A stretch of DNA of 64,000 nucleotides from Candidatus Bathyoplasma sp. NZ (GTDB taxonomy: Bacteria > Bacillota_I > Bacilli_A > MAG-NZ). This document shows positions 25,269 through 34,402 of this stretch, one piece after another. Positions within the stretch are counted from its first letter, which is position 1. Every line of letters starts with the position of its first letter. The position numbers were made by a program, and so were the translations under genes. Location of the stretch: assembly GCA_013332095.1 (NCBI GenBank), contig JABENI010000011.1, forward strand, positions 106,695 to 170,694. Direction: 5' to 3'. Under the pieces are notes generated by a model. The model was not told the DNA's origin and did no database searches. It saw nothing but the letters and a program-made list of their open reading frames with translations.

Positions 25269-26094
25269 AGGTTACCTTTCCAAGATGTCCTTGCCTTAGG
25301 TCTTTTAAAAATATTTGATACACCCGGTTGTAGTCGATTTCTTTACCACGTTTTGCACCTCTTTTTAACCCAATCATATCTAATATTTCTATCGGATCTT
25401 CAACATCTTCTAGACTATATCTACTGTATAAAGTTTCTTTTTTATGTTCTAAAAAGTAATTTATTCCATAGATAACGACATCATCTATTGGTAAAATATC
25501 ATCTTTAATTGCGCCTGTTAAAGCTAGATGATATCCTACTTTGGGATCTTCAAATTTATTCCACAAAACTCCAGGAGTATCTAGTAATTCTAACTCTTTA
25601 CCAACTTTTACCCACTGTTCAGATTTTGTTATACCCGGTCGATCTCCTACCTTAGTTGCTTTTCTCTTAGACAAGCGATTGATTAGAGTAGATTTTCCTA
25701 CATTCGGTATTCCAACAATCAAAGCTCTAATCGCTTTTTCTTTGATGCCTTTTTGATTGTCTTTTAAACGTTTCTCTTTTAAAACTAATTTTGCTGTTTT
25801 AACTATTCTCTCTATTCCATCACCGTTTAAAGAGTTTATACTAATCGCGTAAATTCCATTTTCTTTAAAATAGGCAATCCATTTTTTAGTCATTTCTTTA
25901 CTCGCTTTGTCTTCCTTGTTTAGCAAAACTACTTTAGGTTTATTTTTTACAATTTCTGCAACGTAGGGATTAGAACTTGAAAAAGGTATTCTTGCATCTA
26001 CTATTTCAAAAACAATTTCGATTAAATCTAACTTCTCTTTCATCAATCTCAGTGCTTTTGCCATGTGACCTGGGTACCATTGTACTACTTGCAT
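25255..26094 (-). CDS. rbgA: Ribosome biogenesis GTPase RbgA (YlqF)
   Basis: Circularly permuted GTPase needed for late assembly of the 50S subunit. 279 residues. The G4 motif LLNKEDKA comes first, then G1 GIPNVGKSTLI, G2/G3 with GDRPGIT and ELLDTPGVL, and a C-terminal helical RNA-binding region. The N-terminus VQWYPGHMAKAL is characteristic. GGGGGT precedes the ATG. It is followed by overlapping rnhB and lies 11 bases downstream of the first (3'-most) signal peptidase gene, possibly in one long transcript. Confidence 0.95.
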   Translation of the reverse strand: MQVVQWYPGHMAKALRLMKEKLDLIEIVFEIVDARIPFSSSNPYVAEIVKNKPKVVLLNKEDKASKEMTKKWIAYFKENGIYAISINSLNGDGIERIVKTAKLVLKEKRLKDNQKGIKEKAIRALIVGIPNVGKSTLINRLSKRKATKVGDRPGITKSEQWVKVGKELELLDTPGVLWNKFEDPKVGYHLALTGAIKDDILPIDDVVIYGINYFLEHKKETLYSRYSLEDVEDPIEILDMIGLKRGAKRGKEIDYNRVYQIFLKDLRQGHLGKVTFDSV

Positions 26095-26105
26095 TTTTTT
26101 ACCCC

Positions 26106-26813
26106 CTAATTTTGGAAAACATATATAATTTTACCAAGTAAATCATTTTTGTGCACTAGTCCAATAATTCTAGAATCTGTACTATTCTCTCGGTTATCTC
26201 CTAAAACAAAATAATAATCTTCGGGAATGACTTGACAGCTTGTTTCTTTAATCTTACAAACATCACCAAAGTTAAAACTGTTAGTAATTCCATTTTCAAA
26301 AGGTTCTGGAACTACAACACCATTTACAAACAATTTGTCATCTTTATATTCTATTATTTCTCCTGGCAATCCAACAATTCTTTTCAAGAAAGAGTCATCA
26401 CGATAATAAGAAGTTCTTTCTTTACTTACATTTACAAAAACTACATCAAATCTTTCGTACGATACATTGAAACGATTAACCAATAGCGACTCATTATCAT
26501 AAAAATTAGGCTCCATACTTGCACCGTTTACTCTCGCTGGAAAAATAACAAAACACGTTATTATTATTAAAAACAGATAAAAAGGAAAGACAACTGCTAA
26601 GACATCTAATATTTCTATTAAAAACCCACCTTTTTGACTGAAAGATATTATCTGTATAATTATCAAAAATACAACAGCAATACCGATTAGTATGAGGGTT
26701 AAACTTTTAGGACTAGCAATAGAATTTTCTGGCGCAAAAAATATAACAATCATCAAAAAGAGAGATATTAATACGATAAGCCTTAATCTTTTTATTTTTT
26801 TTGTATTTTCCAT
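26106..26813 (-). CDS. lepB: Signal peptidase I, paralogue 1 of the tandem array
   Basis: Cleaves signal peptides of exported proteins at the outer face of the membrane. 235 residues; three hydrophobic segments (about 11-27, 38-56, 70-92), unlike the single-span enzymes of most Bacilli. Catalytic serine in NGASMEPN (Ser99) and general-base lysine in FLKRIVGLPGE (Lys144); the GDNRENSTDSR box near the end is conserved. Its C-terminal half is almost identical to paralogue 3, including at DNA level, which suggests recent duplication or gene conversion. AGGAGA precedes the ATG. Last gene of a four-copy array behind sftA. Confidence 0.93.
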   Translation of the reverse strand: MENTKKIKRLRLIVLISLFLMIVIFFAPENSIASPKSLTLILIGIAVVFLIIIQIISFSQKGGFLIEILDVLAVVFPFYLFLIIITCFVIFPARVNGASMEPNFYDNESLLVNRFNVSYERFDVVFVNVSKERTSYYRDDSFLKRIVGLPGEIIEYKDDKLFVNGVVVPEPFENGITNSFNFGDVCKIKETSCQVIPEDYYFVLGDNRENSTDSRIIGLVHKNDLLGKIIYVFQN

Positions 26814-26834
26814 TTGAATTTTTTTCTCCTAATT

Positions 26835-27551
26835 TTATATAACATAGATAATTTCACCAAATAAATCATCTTTGTGTATTAATCCAATAACTCTAGAATC
26901 TGTACTTTTCTGTCGGTTATCTCCTAAAACAAAATAATAATCTTCGGGGATGACATCACAACTTGTTTCCTTGATTTTACAAACATCGCCAAACTTAAAA
27001 TTACTAGTAATTCCCTTTTCAAAAGTTTCAGTAACTATAATACCATCTACATATAACTGGTCGTTTTTGTACTCTATTATTTCTCCCGGTAATCCAATAA
27101 TTCTTTTCAAGAAAAAATCATCATTATAATAGGAAGTTCTCTCTTTAGTTACATTTACCTGAACTACGTCAAATCTTTCGTATGACACATTGAAACGACT
27201 AACCAGTACAAACTGCTTGTCATGAAAATTTGGCTCCATACTTGAACCATCTATTATCGATACAAAAACAAAAAAATATGCTAAGACTAAAAAAAACAGA
27301 TAAGAAGGAAAGACAACTGCTGTGACATCTATTATTTCTATTAAAATTCCACCTTTTTCACTTAAAGATATTATCTCTATAATTATCAAAAACACAACAG
27401 CAATACAAATTAATAAAAGTGTTAAATCATTATACCTAGCGATAAAATTTGTCGGTACTAACAACATACCAATCATAAAAAGGAGGGATATTAATATGAC
27501 AAATCTTAATCTTTTTATTTTTTTAATTTTTTTTGTATTTTCCATCTTCAT
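26835..27551 (-). CDS. lepB: Signal peptidase I, paralogue 2 of the tandem array
   Basis: 238 residues, same layout: basic N-terminus, three membrane segments, catalytic Ser104 (DGSSMEPN) and Lys149 (FFLKRIIGLPGE), GDNRQKSTDSR. It is closest to paralogue 4 (shared DGSS, DVIPEDYY and GDNRQKSTDSR), but has drifted more (QFVLVSRF, VVQVNVTKER). The differences cluster just after the catalytic serine, where substrate contacts are expected, so cleavage preference may differ; that is inference. AGGAG lies ahead of two closely spaced ATGs. 21 bases before paralogue 1. Confidence 0.93.
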   Translation of the reverse strand: MKMENTKKIKKIKRLRFVILISLLFMIGMLLVPTNFIARYNDLTLLLICIAVVFLIIIEIISLSEKGGILIEIIDVTAVVFPSYLFFLVLAYFFVFVSIIDGSSMEPNFHDKQFVLVSRFNVSYERFDVVQVNVTKERTSYYNDDFFLKRIIGLPGEIIEYKNDQLYVDGIIVTETFEKGITSNFKFGDVCKIKETSCDVIPEDYYFVLGDNRQKSTDSRVIGLIHKDDLFGEIIYVI

Positions 27552-27566
27552 TTCTTTCTCCTAATT

Positions 27567-28277
27567 TTAGTAAACATATATAATTTTACCAAATAAATCG
27601 TTTTTGTGCACTAGTCCAATAATTCTAGAATCCGTACTATTCTCTCGGTTATCTCCTAAAACAAAATAATAATCTTCGGGAATGACTTGACAGCTTGTTT
27701 CTTTAATCTTACAAACATCACCAAAGTTAAAACTGTTAGTAATTCCGTTTTCAAAAGGTTCTGGAACTACAACACCATTTACATACAATTTGTCGTCTTT
27801 ATATTCTATTATTTCTCCTGGCAATCCAACAATTCTTTTCAAGAAAGAGTCATCACGATAATAAGAAGTTCTTTCTTTACTTACATTTACAAAAACTACA
27901 TCAAATCTTTCGTACGATACGTTGAAACGATTAACCAATATCAACTCATTATCGTGAAAATTAGGCTCCATACTTGCACCGTTTATTCTCGCTATAAAAA
28001 GAAAAAAACATGTTACTATTAAATAACACAGATAAAAAGGAAAGACAACTGCTAAAACATCTAATATTTCTATTAAAAATCCACCTTTTTCACTAAGTGA
28101 TATTATCTCTATAATTACCAAAAATAGCACAGCAATAAAAATTAATGCAAGAGTTAAATTTTTAGGACTAGTAATAAAATTAATCGGTGCAAAAAACATA
28201 ATAACCAGCAAAAAGATAGATATTAATATCATAAATTTTAATCTTTTTATTTTTTTAATTTTTTTTGTATTTTCCAT
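27567..28277 (-). CDS. lepB: Signal peptidase I, paralogue 3 of the tandem array
   Basis: 236 residues, with catalytic Ser102 (NGASMEPN) and Lys147. From about residue 98 on, it is almost the same protein as paralogue 1 (YYRDDSFLKRIVGLPGEI, VVPEPFENGITNSF), while the membrane part differs more, pointing to selection or conversion on the catalytic half. Ribosome binding site AGGAG; spacing of 15-21 bases to its neighbours indicates a single operon. Confidence 0.93.
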   Translation of the reverse strand: MENTKKIKKIKRLKFMILISIFLLVIMFFAPINFITSPKNLTLALIFIAVLFLVIIEIISLSEKGGFLIEILDVLAVVFPFYLCYLIVTCFFLFIARINGASMEPNFHDNELILVNRFNVSYERFDVVFVNVSKERTSYYRDDSFLKRIVGLPGEIIEYKDDKLYVNGVVVPEPFENGITNSFNFGDVCKIKETSCQVIPEDYYFVLGDNRENSTDSRIIGLVHKNDLFGKIIYVY

Positions 28278-28298
28278 TTTTATTTCTTTCTCCTAACT

Positions 28299-29009
28299 TT
28301 ACAAACCATAGATAATTTTACCAAATAAATCATCTTTGTGCACTAATCCAATAACTCTAGAATCAGTACTTTTCTGTCGGTTATCTCCTAAAACAAAATA
28401 ATAATCTTCGGGGATGACATCACAACTTGTTTCGGCAATCATACAAACTTCAGCAAACTTAAAATTTTTAGTAACCCCATTTTCAAAAGTTTCTGTAACT
28501 ACAGTTCCATCTATATACAACATGTCGCTTTTGTATTCTATTGTTTCTCCTGGTAATCCAACAATTCTTTTCAAGAAAAAATCATCTTGATAATAAGAAG
28601 TTCTTTCTTTACTTACATTCACAAAAACTACATCAAATCTTTCATATGATACATTGAAACGATTAACCAGTATCAGCTGATTGTCGTGAAAATTTGGCTC
28701 CATACTCGAACCATCTATTCTCGATACAAAAACAAAAAAACAGGCTAAGACTAAATAAGCCAGATAAAAAGGAAAGACAACTGCTAAGACATCTATTATT
28801 TCTATTAACAATCCACCTTTTTCACTTAAAGATATTACTTCTATAATTATCAAAAACACAACAGCAATACAAATTAATGCAAGTGTTAAATTACTATAAC
28901 TAACGATAAAATTTGTCGGCACCCAAAACATACCCATTAGCAAAAAGAGGCATATCAATATGATCAATCGCAATTTTTTTATTTTTTTAATTTTTTTTGC
29001 GTTTTCCAT
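28299..29009 (-). CDS. lepB: Signal peptidase I, paralogue 4 of the tandem array
   Basis: First of the four in transcription order, 8 bases after the sftA stop, with a weak TTAGGA site inside the sftA end. 236 residues; catalytic Ser102 in DGSSMEPN and Lys147 in FFLKRIVGLPGET. Three N-terminal membrane segments. Shares the GSS and GDNRQKSTDSR versions with paralogue 2, so the array reads as two alternating types (4-3-2-1 = B-A-B-A), which suggests duplication of a two-gene unit. All catalytic residues remain, so none of the four is obviously dead. Confidence 0.93.
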   Translation of the reverse strand: MENAKKIKKIKKLRLIILICLFLLMGMFWVPTNFIVSYSNLTLALICIAVVFLIIIEVISLSEKGGLLIEIIDVLAVVFPFYLAYLVLACFFVFVSRIDGSSMEPNFHDNQLILVNRFNVSYERFDVVFVNVSKERTSYYQDDFFLKRIVGLPGETIEYKSDMLYIDGTVVTETFENGVTKNFKFAEVCMIAETSCDVIPEDYYFVLGDNRQKSTDSRVIGLVHKDDLFGKIIYGL

Positions 29010-29017
29010 TTTTTATC

Positions 29018-31843
29018 CTAACTGAATTTATTTCTAAATTCTTCTATGCTCACTAAAACTTTTCTAGGTGTCTTGGAGTTTGATTTACCAACAATTCCCG
29101 ATTCTAACAATTGGTCAAACAACGCTTTTGCTCTGTTATATCCGATATTAAAATTAACTTGAATTTTATTAATCGAAGCGTAATTAGTTGTTATTACATA
29201 TTCTGCTACTTCGGTAAATAAAAGATCTAAGTCTGTTAAAATTCCTTGCTTTTTAACTTTTTTTTCTAATTTTTCTTTACTGAAGATATAATCTCTTTTA
29301 AACTGTGACAGATATCCAGTTAAGGCATCAATCTCTTCATCAGAAACGTACGCTCCTTGAACTCTTTGAATTGGTGTTCCATTAAACTGATATAACATAT
29401 CTCCATTACCTAGTAGAGTTTCAGCCCCAGCAAAATCTATTATCGTCATGGAATCTGTATTCGATGATACTTTTAAAGCGATTCTAGTCGGTATATTTGA
29501 TTTTATCGTTCCTTTAATAACATCTACACTTGGTCTTTGTGTTGCAATAAGTAATATAATTCCAGCTGCCCTTGCCTTTTGAGCAATTCTACTGACTGAC
29601 AGTTCAACATCAGCAGCAACTTGAGCCATCAAATCTGCCATCTCTTCAATTATAATAACAATAAATGGAAGTTTACGAAAACCTTCTTTTTCTCTTCCTT
29701 CAACTTTTTTATTATAACTATCAATGTCACGTGCACTGACAGAAAACATTAAATCATATCTCTTTTCCATCTCTTCTACTGCCCATTTTAAACTTTCGCT
29801 AGAAATTTCAGCATCGTGAATAATTGGTGTAGCTAAATGAGGAATTTTACTGTAAGCCGCTAATCCTACACGTTTAGGATCAATCAAAATTAATTTTAAA
29901 TCATCCGGACTCATTTTGTAAAGTAAACTCATTAAAATTGTATCAATACATACACTCTTTCCACTACCCGTAGCTCCAGCAATCAAACCGTGTGGCATCT
30001 TTTGTAAATTCATCAAAACTGTTTCACCAGCTAAATTTACTCCTAACGCTACTTCTAGTGGTTTGGTCTTGTTAACGAAGGCTTTATCGATAATATTCCC
30101 TAAATTAACTAATTTTCGCACTTTATTCGGCACTTCAATACCAATTGTCCTTTTTCCAGGAATAGGTGCTTCTATCCTAATATTAACAGCTGCTAAATTC
30201 ATTTTTAAGTTATTTTGGATATTAGTAATTTTATTAACCATTACTCCACTTTGTAACTTTACTTCATATTGAGTAATAGTAGGTCCATTAGTAAATGTAT
30301 TGACCTCACCAGCTACTTTAAATTGTCTTAAACAATCATTGATTATTTCTTCTTGTTCATATAAATACTCATTATCTTCATTATTATCTTCAACAACGGT
30401 ATTCAATAAATCTAAACTTGGTTTAACAAATTTTAAATTTTTCTTATGTTCTTTTTTTAAATTTTGATAAGTTTCAGTTTTTTCAATTTCTTCTTCATCT
30501 TCAAAATCATCATCCAATCCATAATGCTGCTTATTTTCAGATTTAATATTATCCGTTTCTTTTAAAAATTGATTTTCTTTTATTTGGTTTTCTTCATCTT
30601 CTTCATCTTCATCAGTTTCAACTTCATTTTTGTAGTGTTCATCTTCAAAAGGATGATTTTCATAGTCTTGATCTTTTTCAACATCAAATTGCTTAAAATT
30701 CTTTTTATCTTTATCAACAGAGTAAATTTTAAAGTCGTCTTCTTGATCTTCTTCATCTTCTGTCTTATAAGTTATTTCATATTCCTTATTCTCTTCTTGA
30801 TTTTCTAGGTCATCATTGAAAACAAAAGACTCAAAATCATTATCTTTAGTCGCTTCATTTTCTGCATTATAATTATTTTTTATCTTATTGCTACCAGTTA
30901 AAATATTAATTTCTTCTATTTCAGTTTGATAAAAATCATCTATCGCTGGTGCTTTTTCTGATTCGTTCTCCATAAAACTCTGAAATTTTCTTCCCTTTTT
31001 TTCAATTCTTTTCCCATACAAAGGTAATTCATCTTCAGGGTTAACTTCAATTTTTTCCTCGATAATTTCACTATCATAATCACAGTCTCTATTAAAATTA
31101 AAATCACTTTCTTGTATTGTTTTTTTGTTATACTGTGTATTTTCATCTTTATCTACTTTAACAAATCCAGAAGTAAAATCATTATCTAAAAAATAATTAT
31201 CAATATTAAACTCTTCTTTTTTTTCCTGTTCTTCTTCTACAATTTTCTCTTCATTTTTTCTCTGTAATTTGTTTTCTCGCTCAACTGTATCGCGCTCTTC
31301 TTGCTTTTTCAAAATATTATCTTGTTTTATTCTTTCTCTTTCTTCGCGCTCATCATCATTATTTTTTTTTTTGGTTTTTTCCTCATATTTCACACTATTA
31401 ACCGGCTTATCCGAAAAATTACTGTGAAAGGTATTGTTATTCGCAATAGTATAACTATCATCTTCTATAATTTGACTTTCACCAAAAAAAGCATCAAAAG
31501 TTACATTTTTCTTTTTTTCGTTTATTTTGATAAAATTACTTTCATTTTGATTTTCTGACACTTCTTGTTTTTTTCTATTTGGAGTACTATTTTCAACAAA
31601 TTTTCTAGCTTGAGTCGAGTCGAAAACATTAAATTCACGCATCAATTGTTCTTTAGAAATTTTTTTCTTTTTGTCATCATCAAAATCTTGATATCTTTCG
31701 TTTATGTTTCCTCCTATCATACTTTTTGGAACAATTAAATTATCTTCTACTTCCTGCCCAAAATAAGGACTTATAAATCTTGACCTTTTTTTCTTTTTAT
31801 CTTTTCCTTCAATTTTTGGTATAGAAAACTTTTTATTATTCAT
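29018..31843 (-). CDS. sftA: FtsK/SpoIIIE-family DNA translocase, soluble SftA type
   Basis: ATP-driven pump that moves chromosomal DNA out of the closing septum. 941 residues. No membrane helices: residues 1 to about 480 are highly charged, low-complexity and Glu/Asp/Lys-rich. This replaces the four-helix domain of FtsK and matches Bacillus SftA in layout. The motor follows, with Walker A GATGSGKS at about 623-630 and Walker B IIIEEMAD near 730 (Glu in place of the usual first Asp). The C-terminal gamma winged helix (about 870-941) should bind KOPS/SRS sites. GGAGG lies 9 bases before the ATG; the start overlaps the upstream stop (ATGAATAA). Confidence 0.9.
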   Translation of the reverse strand: MNNKKFSIPKIEGKDKKKKRSRFISPYFGQEVEDNLIVPKSMIGGNINERYQDFDDDKKKKISKEQLMREFNVFDSTQARKFVENSTPNRKKQEVSENQNESNFIKINEKKKNVTFDAFFGESQIIEDDSYTIANNNTFHSNFSDKPVNSVKYEEKTKKKNNDDEREERERIKQDNILKKQEERDTVERENKLQRKNEEKIVEEEQEKKEEFNIDNYFLDNDFTSGFVKVDKDENTQYNKKTIQESDFNFNRDCDYDSEIIEEKIEVNPEDELPLYGKRIEKKGRKFQSFMENESEKAPAIDDFYQTEIEEINILTGSNKIKNNYNAENEATKDNDFESFVFNDDLENQEENKEYEITYKTEDEEDQEDDFKIYSVDKDKKNFKQFDVEKDQDYENHPFEDEHYKNEVETDEDEEDEENQIKENQFLKETDNIKSENKQHYGLDDDFEDEEEIEKTETYQNLKKEHKKNLKFVKPSLDLLNTVVEDNNEDNEYLYEQEEIINDCLRQFKVAGEVNTFTNGPTITQYEVKLQSGVMVNKITNIQNNLKMNLAAVNIRIEAPIPGKRTIGIEVPNKVRKLVNLGNIIDKAFVNKTKPLEVALGVNLAGETVLMNLQKMPHGLIAGATGSGKSVCIDTILMSLLYKMSPDDLKLILIDPKRVGLAAYSKIPHLATPIIHDAEISSESLKWAVEEMEKRYDLMFSVSARDIDSYNKKVEGREKEGFRKLPFIVIIIEEMADLMAQVAADVELSVSRIAQKARAAGIILLIATQRPSVDVIKGTIKSNIPTRIALKVSSNTDSMTIIDFAGAETLLGNGDMLYQFNGTPIQRVQGAYVSDEEIDALTGYLSQFKRDYIFSKEKLEKKVKKQGILTDLDLLFTEVAEYVITTNYASINKIQVNFNIGYNRAKALFDQLLESGIVGKSNSKTPRKVLVSIEEFRNKFS

Positions 31844-32567
31844 CACTAATTTCCTCCATTAATTTTTCCAATTTTTGATCTTCTATTTTAAACAACTCTT
31901 TACTATATAATTTATAAAATTCTTCTCCAACTATTGTTATCACTGCATTTGAAAAAATATCTGCTGAAAAAGTAGCAGTTTTATTCATAATTACACTTCT
32001 GAGCAAATAAGTTGGATTGATAATTTTAAAAAATTTCTTTGTCACTTTGCTAACAGTTGAATTATTGATTTCAACCGCATTTTTAACTACTTTATTTTTG
32101 CTGATTTTTTCTTTTATTTCGAAAACTTTCATTATTTGCACGCCCGTTAATTTTTTAAGCCAACTAAAACTTTTTTTATCTAATATAATTTCCAATCTAG
32201 TAATAATATCTTTTACCGTTTCTAGTAATTCATAAGTAGAAATTTCTAAAAAGGGATGTTTTGAATTAGGGTAATGAAATTTTGCTATTTCAACCGCTAG
32301 TTCCTGCGTCATTGTTCTTATCAAAATAATTCTATCTATAACCGCTTTATCACTTTTTTGGATTTTATATTTACGCTTGTAATCTTTTATCATATTTCTA
32401 CATCTATCATCACTATAATTTTCTGGTTTAGAATATGATTTTTTTACTAAACGCGAAACAAAAATAAGATATATTAGAAAGAATACTAATACACCGCACA
32501 CTATACCTGCAAAAAAAGCAAGTAGACTTATATAATTTATATATACAGACCAATTTATATTAGCCAT
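31836..32567 (-). CDS. Membrane protein of unknown function upstream of sftA
   Basis: 243 residues, not recognised. One strong membrane helix near the N-terminus (about 10-35, LLAFFAGIVCGVLVFFLIYLI), then a mostly helical, basic cytoplasmic part, with a weakly hydrophobic helix near 190-215 (TATFSADIFSNAVITIV). The ATG at 32567 follows AGGTGA; an ATG 19 codons upstream lies in what looks like untranslated sequence. It is coupled to sftA by an 8-base overlap. Since sftA has no membrane anchor, this partner could provide one or act at the septum; that is only a guess from position. Confidence 0.72.
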   Translation of the reverse strand: MANINWSVYINYISLLAFFAGIVCGVLVFFLIYLIFVSRLVKKSYSKPENYSDDRCRNMIKDYKRKYKIQKSDKAVIDRIILIRTMTQELAVEIAKFHYPNSKHPFLEISTYELLETVKDIITRLEIILDKKSFSWLKKLTGVQIMKVFEIKEKISKNKVVKNAVEINNSTVSKVTKKFFKIINPTYLLRSVIMNKTATFSADIFSNAVITIVGEEFYKLYSKELFKIEDQKLEKLMEEISDE

Positions 32568-32673
32568 ATTATCACCTATAGTAATTATACAATATATTTT
32601 TAAAAACACAAAAAAAAATTTCAAATAACAAAATATAATTTAAAAAAAATTCCAAAAATCGGAATTTTTAATA

Positions 32674-33294
32674 TTAATTTTCAATATAATTATTTATTTT
32701 AACTTTAATATTTTTAGCAACAATGCTGGATAAAAATATAATTAAAGAACTTTTAATTACATTGAAAGGGACATAGGCAAATACTACGGCTTTAAGATAA
32801 CCTTTGGTAGCCATAAATGTACTTTCTGTATTACTTTCTAAAAATCCGGTAAACATCGCCTTTACTTCAACTAACGACTTAGTTGGCCAACCAAAATAAG
32901 CTGGTGTAAAAATGAAATAATTAGCTATAGTTAAAATAATAGTAAAGATAAATATTGAACTTAAATAACGCAATGCCACAGGAAGGTTTTCCTTAGTAAA
33001 AATATATTTATAAATTAACACTAAGGTAATCGAAGCGACGATTGCTATCACCGAACCTAAATAAGGAATTGCACTATAAGGGTCTGGTCCTTTCAACATT
33101 GCCACTACAACTACTTTTAAAACGGCTATCGCTATTGATTCTTTAAGTCCTAAAACTAAAAACGCAATGATAATCACGATGTCACTAAACTCAAATTTTA
33201 AAAACGGTACAAATGGATTGGGAATTTCAACAATCATTAAAACGGCTGCTAGTGCAGTTAATATTCCCATTAAAACTAATTTACTTGTTTTCAT
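32674..33294 (-). CDS. ribU: Riboflavin ECF transporter S component
   Basis: Binds riboflavin and delivers it through an energy-coupling factor module encoded elsewhere. 206 residues with six hydrophobic segments; IPNPFVPFLKFEFSDIVIII, KGPDPYSAIPYLGSV and NYFIFTPAYFGWP are typical for RibU. The ATG at 33294 follows AAGGAGAAATT; a further upstream in-frame ATG lies in the leader and is not used. The FMN riboswitch directly upstream confirms the substrate class and predicts repression when FMN is plentiful. Confidence 0.93.
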   Translation of the reverse strand: MKTSKLVLMGILTALAAVLMIVEIPNPFVPFLKFEFSDIVIIIAFLVLGLKESIAIAVLKVVVVAMLKGPDPYSAIPYLGSVIAIVASITLVLIYKYIFTKENLPVALRYLSSIFIFTIILTIANYFIFTPAYFGWPTKSLVEVKAMFTGFLESNTESTFMATKGYLKAVVFAYVPFNVIKSSLIIFLSSIVAKNIKVKINNYIEN

Positions 33295-33361
33295 AATTTC
33301 TCCTTGAAATAGATTTTTCACAAGGAATGTTCTTACAGAATTTTATTAAAAATATAAATTT

Positions 33362-33476
33362 ATCTTTTCTCATCCAGACTGTACTGTCGGCTTAGGAGTT
33401 TCACCTAATCAGCTTGCGCTCGCGGGCTATAACCGCCGGTAGGGAATTTGACCCTGCCCCAAAGAACTATTTACTT
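33362..33476 (-). promoter_or_regulatory. FMN riboswitch (RFN element) of ribU
   Basis: On the minus strand the conserved order is present: CTTTGGGGCAGGGT, AAATTCCCTACCGGCGGT, a GCCCGCGAGC helix, GATTAGGTGAAACTCCTAA, CCGACAGT and AGTCTGGATGAGAAAAGAT. The aptamer starts about 3 bases after the predicted transcription start and ends about 70 bases before the ribU ATG, leaving room for an expression platform. Confidence 0.97.
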
Positions 33477-33613
33477 GCTTTGTCAATTGTATCATTTTTA
33501 TTATTTTTATCAAGTGTTTCTAAACTTTTTCGTACATTAATTTCAATTTCTCTTTTATTTATAAGAAGTTCATCAGCAAATTCTGACTTTTTTACTTTTC
33601 TTCTGATGCCCAT
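33467..33613 (-). CDS. Small basic protein (48 residues), unknown
   Basis: Starts MGIRRKVKKSEFADELLINK and ends DTIDKASK; no cysteines, no membrane segment, probably helical. TAGGAG lies 9 bases before the ATG. It follows recX after 45 bases and its last codons overlap the FMN riboswitch, while the ribU promoter lies inside its 3' half. Family not recognised; a genuine small gene is likely given the good ribosome binding site. Confidence 0.6.
   Translation of the reverse strand: MGIRRKVKKSEFADELLINKREIEINVRKSLETLDKNNKNDTIDKASK
33486..33513 (-). promoter_or_regulatory. Promoter of ribU inside the 48-residue gene
   Basis: TTGATA (33508..33513), 16-base spacer ending TGA, TACAAT (33486..33491): an extended -10 promoter on the minus strand. 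Start predicted about 33479, immediately before the FMN aptamer. Confidence 0.7.
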
Positions 33614-33658
33614 ATTTAAATCATCTCCTATATGAATAATATTCACTTAGAAATAATT

Positions 33659-34402
33659 TTATTCTGCTAATTTTTCTTTAATTTCTGAATATTTGTATCC
33701 TTTAGTCAATAATTTTTTGGTTATTTTATCTTTTGGTATGTTTTTATGATGCATTTTTTCAATTTCCAAAACAAGGGCATCTTCTTCTAAAAGGCAATTT
33801 TTAATTTCTGACTGCTTTTTTTTAATTGTTTCATCAACTGTTGAAATATTAAACCCTTTTCTCATCAATTTGTTTTTTAAACTATTAGTAAATTTATAAA
33901 AATTCAGTTTTTTCTCTTTTTCAACTTCTTTTAAAATTATTTTTTCTATCAATTCTACTTCTAATTCTTTTGTGTATTCAATTAAAAAATCTTCTATTAA
34001 AAAATGGTCAATTTCTTTTTTAATTAAATCTTGTTTAAACAAATTTGGACCTTTAAAGTTATTAACGCAATAATCAAAATAATTTTTTGTATATCGCTCA
34101 TCATTCAATAAATTATTTTCAAGCAGTTTGTCAACAATTTTATCTTTATAGGAACAACCTTTTAAATAAGTAACCATTTCTGAAATAGTTCTGTCGTGGT
34201 ATCTTAAATAGTTTAAAGCCTTATTATAGTAGTTGTTTTCATCTTTAAAATTCAATATTTCTTCAAACTCTAAATCGCTAAATTCTCTATTTTTAACAAT
34301 AATAAATTTAACTAGAACATCTTCATTAAATTTATACTCACCCCGATTAGTAATTATTAAATAATTACTGGCTAATTTTTTAACTGCTAGTATCGTGTAC
34401 AT
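33659..34402 (-). CDS. recX: Regulatory protein RecX
   Basis: Modulates RecA filaments in recombination and SOS control. 247 residues, normal for Bacilli. The RecX three-helix repeats are visible: KALNYLRYHDRTISEMVTYL, LLENNLLNDERYTKNYFDY, and VDETIKKK and KDKITKKLLTKGYKYSEI in the later repeats. The first ~60 residues are the Bacilli-type extension. It overlaps the end of the yitT-family gene by 23 bases, so it is translated from within that mRNA. Confidence 0.92.
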   Translation of the reverse strand: MYTILAVKKLASNYLIITNRGEYKFNEDVLVKFIIVKNREFSDLEFEEILNFKDENNYYNKALNYLRYHDRTISEMVTYLKGCSYKDKIVDKLLENNLLNDERYTKNYFDYCVNNFKGPNLFKQDLIKKEIDHFLIEDFLIEYTKELEVELIEKIILKEVEKEKKLNFYKFTNSLKNKLMRKGFNISTVDETIKKKQSEIKNCLLEEDALVLEIEKMHHKNIPKDKITKKLLTKGYKYSEIKEKLAE

